Shown here: one piece after another, positions 59,824-64,000 of the stretch
Layout of the letters: every line of letters starts with the position of its first letter
Position numbering within the stretch: the first letter of the stretch is position 1
Source: Spirosoma endophyticum
GTDB taxonomy: Bacteria > Bacteroidota > Bacteroidia > Cytophagales > Spirosomataceae
Reading direction: 5' to 3'
DNA: 64,000 nt
Assembly (NCBI RefSeq): GCF_900112365.1
Contig: NZ_FOLQ01000019.1
Span: 59,806-123,805, forward strand
Notes under the pieces: generated by a model
What the model was told of the DNA's origin: nothing
The model's input: the letters and a program-made list of their open reading frames with translations, nothing else
Database searches by the model: none
Program-made: the position numbers and the translations under genes

Positions 59824-61161
59824 GACTGCTCGCTGAACTGTGTCAAGCCTGAGGGTGAATAGAAGGGAAAATGAAAAATCCTTAATTTCACAATCATGAC
59901 CGACAACTTTGACTTCGAATCCTTCAAGCAAGCGGCCATCAAAGGCCTTTAAGAAGGCAAACGGCAGCGGCCGACCGTCTCTAATGGGCGAAAACGGCCT
60001 CTTCGCCCCTTTACTCAAACACTTCCTGGAATCAGCCTTGGAAGGGGAAATGGATGGCCACCTGGTCCAGACTCGCCAGACCGAACAAAATCGGCGAAAC
60101 GGCAAGACGACCAAGACCGTCAAATCCAGCGCTGGCCTTCTGGACTTAACCACCCCCCGCGACCGATCCGGTACGAATCAACCCCAGATTGTACCCAAGC
60201 GACAGGTGGTGCTCACGCCCCAACTAGAGCAGAAAGTACTCTCCCTTTACCGTGTCGGAAACAGCTATGCCGACATCGCACAACACCTCCAGGAGATGTA
60301 TGGCTACTCGCTCTCCGACAGCGAGTTGACGGCTATCACCGACAAGGTCATTCCCGCTATGCGGGAGTGGCAAAACCGGCCTTTGGAAAGCTTGTACGTA
60401 TTGGTTTGGCTCGACGGCATCTATTACAAAGTGCGTCAGGAGGGCAAAGTCGTCACTCGGGTTTTATTCAGCGTAATTGGGCTAACGTTGTCGGGCAAGA
60501 AACAGGTCTTGGGTATCTACACGGCCGAAAGCGAATCGGCCAAATTCTGGTTGTCGGTACTGACCGATTTAAAACAACGGGGGGTGGACGACTTGCTGAT
60601 CACCTGTGTGGATGGACTGAAAGGCTTCGATACGGCCATCAACACCGTTTTCCCGGCCGCTACGGTCCAGCTCTGTATTGTCCATCAGTTGCGCAACTCC
60701 TTCCGCTTGGTGCCTGACAAGTTATTGAAAGACTTTGCCCGAGACCTTAAAAGCGTTTATCAGGCGCCCAACCGAGAGCAAGGAATGGAGAATCTGCTAC
60801 TGGTAGAGGAAAAGTGGAGTTCGGCTTACCCCAAAGCGGTACAGCCCTGGCTGGAAAAGTGGGAACTGTTGTCACCTTTTTTCGACTATCCGGCCGCTAT
60901 TCGCAAGGTGATGTACATGACTAATACGGTCGACGGCTATCACCGGCAGTTGCGGAAAGTGACTAAAACAAAGGGGGCATTTAGTTCTGACGTGGCTCTG
61001 CAAAAGTTGGTCTACCTAACGATCCAAAACTTGCAAGTCAGATGGGAAACGACAACGTATAACTGGAAGGAACTGATTAATCAGTTCAGTATTATCTTTG
61101 ACGAACGCATAAAGCTACATCGCTTTGACTAAGCCCCGCTGACACAGTTCAGCGAGCACTC
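59824..61161. mobile_element. IS256-family insertion sequence
   Basis: Terminal inverted repeats 59824-59845 and 61140-61161 match at 21 of 22 positions (core GCTCGCTGAACTGTGTCA). They enclose one transposase gene. No target-site duplication is visible. The element lies between two FG-GAP surface protein genes. Confidence 0.9.
59984..61132 (+). CDS. IS256-family transposase with damaged N-terminus
   Basis: Counted from ATG 59984, 382 residues. The mutator-type core begins GENGLFAPLLKHFLESALEG. Acidic residues lie in VLVWLDGIYYKVR and ITCVDGLKGFD; the third site reads TNTVDGYHRQLRKVTKTKG, with Asp where relatives usually have Glu. The natural start is probably ATG 59896 (MTDNFDFESFKQAAIKGL), but that frame hits TAA after 18 codons. 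The rest of the gene is in the +1 frame, whose extension up to TTG 59909 is not family-like. The element is likely defective, or the protein starts late. Confidence 0.85.
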   Translation: MGENGLFAPLLKHFLESALEGEMDGHLVQTRQTEQNRRNGKTTKTVKSSAGLLDLTTPRDRSGTNQPQIVPKRQVVLTPQLEQKVLSLYRVGNSYADIAQHLQEMYGYSLSDSELTAITDKVIPAMREWQNRPLESLYVLVWLDGIYYKVRQEGKVVTRVLFSVIGLTLSGKKQVLGIYTAESESAKFWLSVLTDLKQRGVDDLLITCVDGLKGFDTAINTVFPAATVQLCIVHQLRNSFRLVPDKLLKDFARDLKSVYQAPNREQGMENLLLVEEKWSSAYPKAVQPWLEKWELLSPFFDYPAAIRKVMYMTNTVDGYHRQLRKVTKTKGAFSSDVALQKLVYLTIQNLQVRWETTTYNWKELINQFSIIFDERIKLHRFD

Positions 61162-61257
61162 CCCATAGCTAATCACCCGACCGATAAATATTTGTATATT
61201 TTTAAAAAGGCCGGCATTTTCCTGATAGTCTTGAGGACACTGAACCACCCTTTACTT

Positions 61258-62688
61258 ATGAAGCATCTGCTACTTCTTTTTCTTTATTTAATTGTCTGCA
61301 CTGAAATTCAGGCTCAGGTTGGAATAGGTGGGAAACCGCATCCATCGGCCGCGCTGGACGTTCCTTCTACCGATAAAGCGTTTTACCCCCCTCGTATGAC
61401 TTCGGCCCAACGAAAAAATATCATAAACCCGCAACCAGGGGCTTTTGTCTACGATACTGATCAAGGAGCTTTATATTTATTTAATGGGCAAATCTGGCAG
61501 TCTGTAACTGTAAGTAGTGCGAATTATGTAACTCCTTTGTCCTTTACGGCTACCGATGGCGGATCTAATAGTAGTTTTGGGGCAGGAGTTTCTATAGCCG
61601 GTGATTATACTATTATTGGTGCCCCTGACGCTGAAATTGTAAACAATGGTGTAACCAGCACCGATCAGGGAGCGGCTTACATTTTTACCCGTAGTACACA
61701 CGGATGGAGTCAACAGGTAAAATTAGTGGCCGATGATGGGGCTGCGGGTGATCATTTTGGTCAAGCTGTGGCCATCTATGGCGATTATGCCATTGTCGGT
61801 GCTTACCAGGATGACATAGGTAGTAATCTGAATCAGGGCTCAGTCTATATCTTCATCCGGAATGGTACGACCTGGACCCAGCAAGCCAAACTTACCGCAT
61901 CGGACGGGTCAGCCAATGATTTATTCGGTAGCAAAGTAGCCCTCTATGGCGACTATGCGATTGTTAGTGGAGGAGATGATGATATTACAGTAAACGGGGT
62001 TGCGAATACTGATCAAGGTTCAGCGTTCATCTATATTCGCTCAGGCACAACTTGGACTGAACAAGCCAAACTAATTGCTTCGGACGGAGCTTCCTCAACT
62101 TACTTTGGTAATAGCGTGTCAATTTATGGGGACTATGCCTTGGTTGGGGCATACAATGCGAGTATTCTAGTTAATGGCGCAACGCATGAAGGGCAGGGGG
62201 CCACTTATGTATTTATCCGTAATGGCACAACTTGGACTGAGCAGGCCAAGCTAATTGCTTCGGATGGAGCTAGTTCTGATCGGTTTGGTGCAAGTGTCTC
62301 AATCAATGGCGACTATGCGTTGGTGGGTGCTGATCAGGATGATAATAGTGGGTCTGCTTACGTCTTCATACGAAATGGCTCTACTTGGATGCAGCAGGCT
62401 AAGCTAACTTTCAGTAATTCTTATTATCAGAGCTATTTTGGTGGAGCAGTGTCATTATCAGGCAAATATGCCCTGATTGGCGCTTACAAAAATGATAGCT
62501 CGGGGAATGCGTTTATTTTTGCTCGGGACGGTACTACCTGGGCTTATAGAAGGATACTTAATCCTACCGCAACTGGTGGATCTTATGGGACTAGCATAAG
62601 CATTGACCATGAAACATATATTATTGGCGCTCCTAGTTTTCAAAATAATACAGGCCAAGTAGCGATCAGTACATTTGATAATTTGTAA
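61258..62688 (+). CDS. Exported FG-GAP-like beta-propeller protein
   Basis: 476 residues from ATG 61258, which opens the signal peptide (KHLLLLFLYLIVCTEIQAQ). The next part is the head-type module common in Bacteroidota surface proteins (VGIGGKPHPSAALDVPSTDK, PPRMTSAQRKNI, GAFVYDTDQGALYLFNGQIW). Seven repeats of about 50 residues follow, each of the form FGASVSINGDYALVGADQDD, GSAYVFIRNGTTWTQQAKL. These are integrin-alpha-like FG-GAP blades. No type IX sorting tail is visible, unlike the neighbour. Probably an adhesive or carbohydrate-binding surface protein; function unknown. Confidence 0.82.
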   Translation: MKHLLLLFLYLIVCTEIQAQVGIGGKPHPSAALDVPSTDKAFYPPRMTSAQRKNIINPQPGAFVYDTDQGALYLFNGQIWQSVTVSSANYVTPLSFTATDGGSNSSFGAGVSIAGDYTIIGAPDAEIVNNGVTSTDQGAAYIFTRSTHGWSQQVKLVADDGAAGDHFGQAVAIYGDYAIVGAYQDDIGSNLNQGSVYIFIRNGTTWTQQAKLTASDGSANDLFGSKVALYGDYAIVSGGDDDITVNGVANTDQGSAFIYIRSGTTWTEQAKLIASDGASSTYFGNSVSIYGDYALVGAYNASILVNGATHEGQGATYVFIRNGTTWTEQAKLIASDGASSDRFGASVSINGDYALVGADQDDNSGSAYVFIRNGSTWMQQAKLTFSNSYYQSYFGGAVSLSGKYALIGAYKNDSSGNAFIFARDGTTWAYRRILNPTATGGSYGTSISIDHETYIIGAPSFQNNTGQVAISTFDNL

Positions 62689-62705
62689 TACCAGATACTA
62701 TTAGA

Positions 62706-62989
62706 CTACCAGCATTTCCAGTGGCAAGCTAACCGTTCCGGCTGCCCTGTGGAAGGTAATTGTGGTACTGCCGGTAGGATCGGATGATGTGACCCGGATC
62801 AACACGCAGACGCGGGTTATTGCGGTGTGGATGCCGAATACAAATGCAACCGGTGAAGGAGTGTGGGGAAGTTACCGGGTCAGTGTAGATGAGGTGGAAC
62901 GGCAGACGGGGTACGACTTACTATCGAACGTGCCGGAGAGTGTGCAGCGAGTGATTGAAGCGGGGTCTGATGGTACACGAATACAATAA
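62706..62989 (+). pseudogene. C-terminal remnant of a DNA/RNA non-specific endonuclease
   Basis: The frame after a TAG just before 62706 reads PAALWKVIVVLPVGSDDVTR, then TRVIAVWMPN, GVWGSYRVSVDEVERQTGYD and LLSNVPESVQRVIEAG. This is the C-terminal third of NUC1/NucA-type nucleases (the W-K-V-V strand, the MPN turn and the VDEVE-TGYD helix). The catalytic DRGH-containing part is absent, so it is a truncated remnant. The first ATG-like start (GTG 62762) is inside the fold. Confidence 0.8.
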
Positions 62990-63518
62990 AGGCTGTTTGC
63001 TTAAGACAAACCAGTCGTTGAGGGAATCCCAAAGTTACTTGCATACGATTGGTAGACATCTTACTTCCTGAACCACTGCATTAGCAAAAGCACAGCTTTG
63101 AACTCAGTCAACAAAATGAATGTGGAAATTACCAGAATAAGTGTCCAGACGGTGGATGTAATGTTTAGGTATAACTTGCGCATAGCGGTGGTAGTTGTCT
63201 ATCGTGTCATGTGTACGACGCTAACAAGACATTGGATTTTGCGTTGATTAAATTTTATTATTAGGCGACAGAATAGTATCTCGTGATCAACGGCCAGCTT
63301 ACCACCTTGGGTAATTAACCTAGCAATTCAATAATCCAAGCCAGGGATAATAGCACAATGACAAACGTCATGATAACTATTTGGGTGCTGGGGTTACCCA
63401 GGAGAGAGAGTAGCTTACGTTACATGACTACCTAGACTCAATGAGAAGAAAAAGGTAACAAAGTAAATCGAAATTTAAGGCTATAGACCAACGGGTAGTT
63501 TAAGTACTTTACATGTAA
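62990..63518. other. Gene-poor stretch with short hydrophobic frames
   Basis: 529 bases with no long gene. On the minus strand there are two short hydrophobic frames (63061-63183 and 63315-63419), described separately. Nothing else is recognised. Confidence 0.5.
63061..63183 (-). CDS. Possible 40-residue membrane peptide
   Basis: Starts ATG 63183 and reads MRKLYLNITSTVWTLILVIS followed by TFILLTEFKAVLLLMQWFRK. One strong membrane segment has basic residues at both ends. A second frame upstream (63315-63419) reads RKLLSLLGNPSTQIVIMTFV and is similarly hydrophobic, but has TAA where the start should be. Could be a small membrane protein or a chance frame. Confidence 0.35.
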   Translation of the reverse strand: MRKLYLNITSTVWTLILVISTFILLTEFKAVLLLMQWFRK

Positions 63519-63791
63519 CTTCACCTCCCGTATGTCATCCTACTGCGTCATGTCCCTCAGCGAGAAACACTTCTGTTTCATTGGCCAATCTGGGAAAGTG
63601 TCCGTAATACGATCGTTGCTTTGGGATGGCAGTTTTTTCATGCTGGCAAACTGCCACCGAATGAGCGGATGTCTACCGCCTTCAAGCAACTCAAGGAAAC
63701 TTCCGGCGCCCTTCGGGTAAATACCCTGGCCGATTTTCACCAATACAAGCGAACGCTGCTGGAGCACATACGAAGTTTGCTAGATTTCTAA
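63519..63791 (+). pseudogene. Orphan protein-like frame without start
   Basis: 91 codons open from after a TAA at 63516. They read YVILLRHVPQRETLLFHWPI, WESVRNTIVALGWQFFHAGK, ERMSTAFKQLKETSGALRVN and TLADFHQYKRTLLEHIRSLL. The composition is protein-like, but there is no ATG near the beginning. Probably the 3' end of a decayed gene. Family not recognised. Confidence 0.45.
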
Positions 63792-63849
63792 AGCCACTAA
63801 ATGCTGGACTCTTCGCTTCACTTACTGGGCGATGGCAGGCATCTGGTTA

Positions 63850-63999
63850 TCAGTAGGGGGCCCTTCCGGCTTTTGGGCCGGTGCCATCACACCCCAGTTT
63901 ACGCTTTTTACGATCCCATTTTTTATTTCGTCGGATGAGTCCCAACTCATCAATATGCCAGTGTTTAGTCAGCTCACAGCCGCCGTAAGCCCACTTGCC
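63850..63999 (-). CDS. Partial frame at the window edge
   Basis: On the minus strand a frame enters from the right edge and reads GKWAYGGCELTKHWHIDELG, LIRRNKKWDRKKRKLGCDGT, then a stop at 63850. It is basic and Trp-rich. I do not recognise it, and the start is outside the window. Confidence 0.35.
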   Translation of the reverse strand, partial: GKWAYGGCELTKHWHIDELGLIRRNKKWDRKKRKLGCDGTGPKAGRAPY

Positions 64000-64000
64000 A

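Noticed and set aside
59815..61170. Target-site duplication around the IS256 element
   Set aside because: The 8-9 bases outside the two ends (GCATGTGA and CCCATAGC) do not match in any register tried.

Overview
The window looks like a chromosome segment from a Bacteroidota bacterium of the order Cytophagales, most like Spirosoma or a relative. The evidence is as follows. Several promoters carry the Bacteroidota -7 motif TAnnTTTG (clearest before rpmI). Most genes lack a Shine-Dalgarno sequence. One surface protein ends in a type IX secretion sorting domain. Sugar dehydrogenase/PKD/cytochrome c fusions, DUF4105 and TraB/GumN proteins are all typical of that group. The tmRNA tag reads GEYNYAMAA. 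Species assignment is inference.

Region 1 (1-31.7 kb) is core genome. It holds a glycosyltransferase tail, TatD, asparaginase, two tRNA-Ser genes, pterin dehydratase, rsmI, a DUF4105 protein, a CE7 esterase, a 2-hydroxyacid dehydrogenase, topoisomerase IV/gyrase A, SanA-like and DinB proteins, an EVE protein and an rRNA methyltransferase. It continues with the translation block thrS-infC-rpmI-rplT, a NuiA-type nuclease inhibitor, dnaK, an Rrf2 regulator with a permease and a flavin monooxygenase, a Tat-exported SDR, and the fused acyl-CoA mutase icmF.

Region 2 (31.7-50.9 kb) is rich in carbohydrate and envelope functions: a PQQ-type sugar dehydrogenase fused to cytochrome c, a GH36 alpha-galactosidase, an isochorismatase-like hydrolase, a TolB-like propeller, a LytTR regulator, a bestrophin, a glucose-dehydrogenase-like SDR next to a GH63 glucosidase, an sdpR-sdpI pair with a double operator, and two tandem secreted alpha/beta hydrolases.

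Region 3 (51-64 kb) is accessory. A tyrosine integrase starts 41 bases after the 3' end of ssrA (tmRNA), a classic integration site. Behind it lie two DUF2971-type proteins, small unknown genes and an A+T-rich gene that joins an AAA ATPase to a DUF4435/TOPRIM-like domain. That is the domain pair of the PARIS anti-phage system in one chain. A serine recombinase with a res-like site, two FG-GAP surface proteins split by an IS256-family element, a nuclease remnant and decayed fragments follow. The far end of the island is not seen.

A second theme runs through regions 1 and 2. Many intergenic spaces hold long, often perfect inverted repeats belonging to several word families. Related repeats also sit in frame inside coding genes: four in icmF, and two that form the N-terminal or signal regions of exported proteins.
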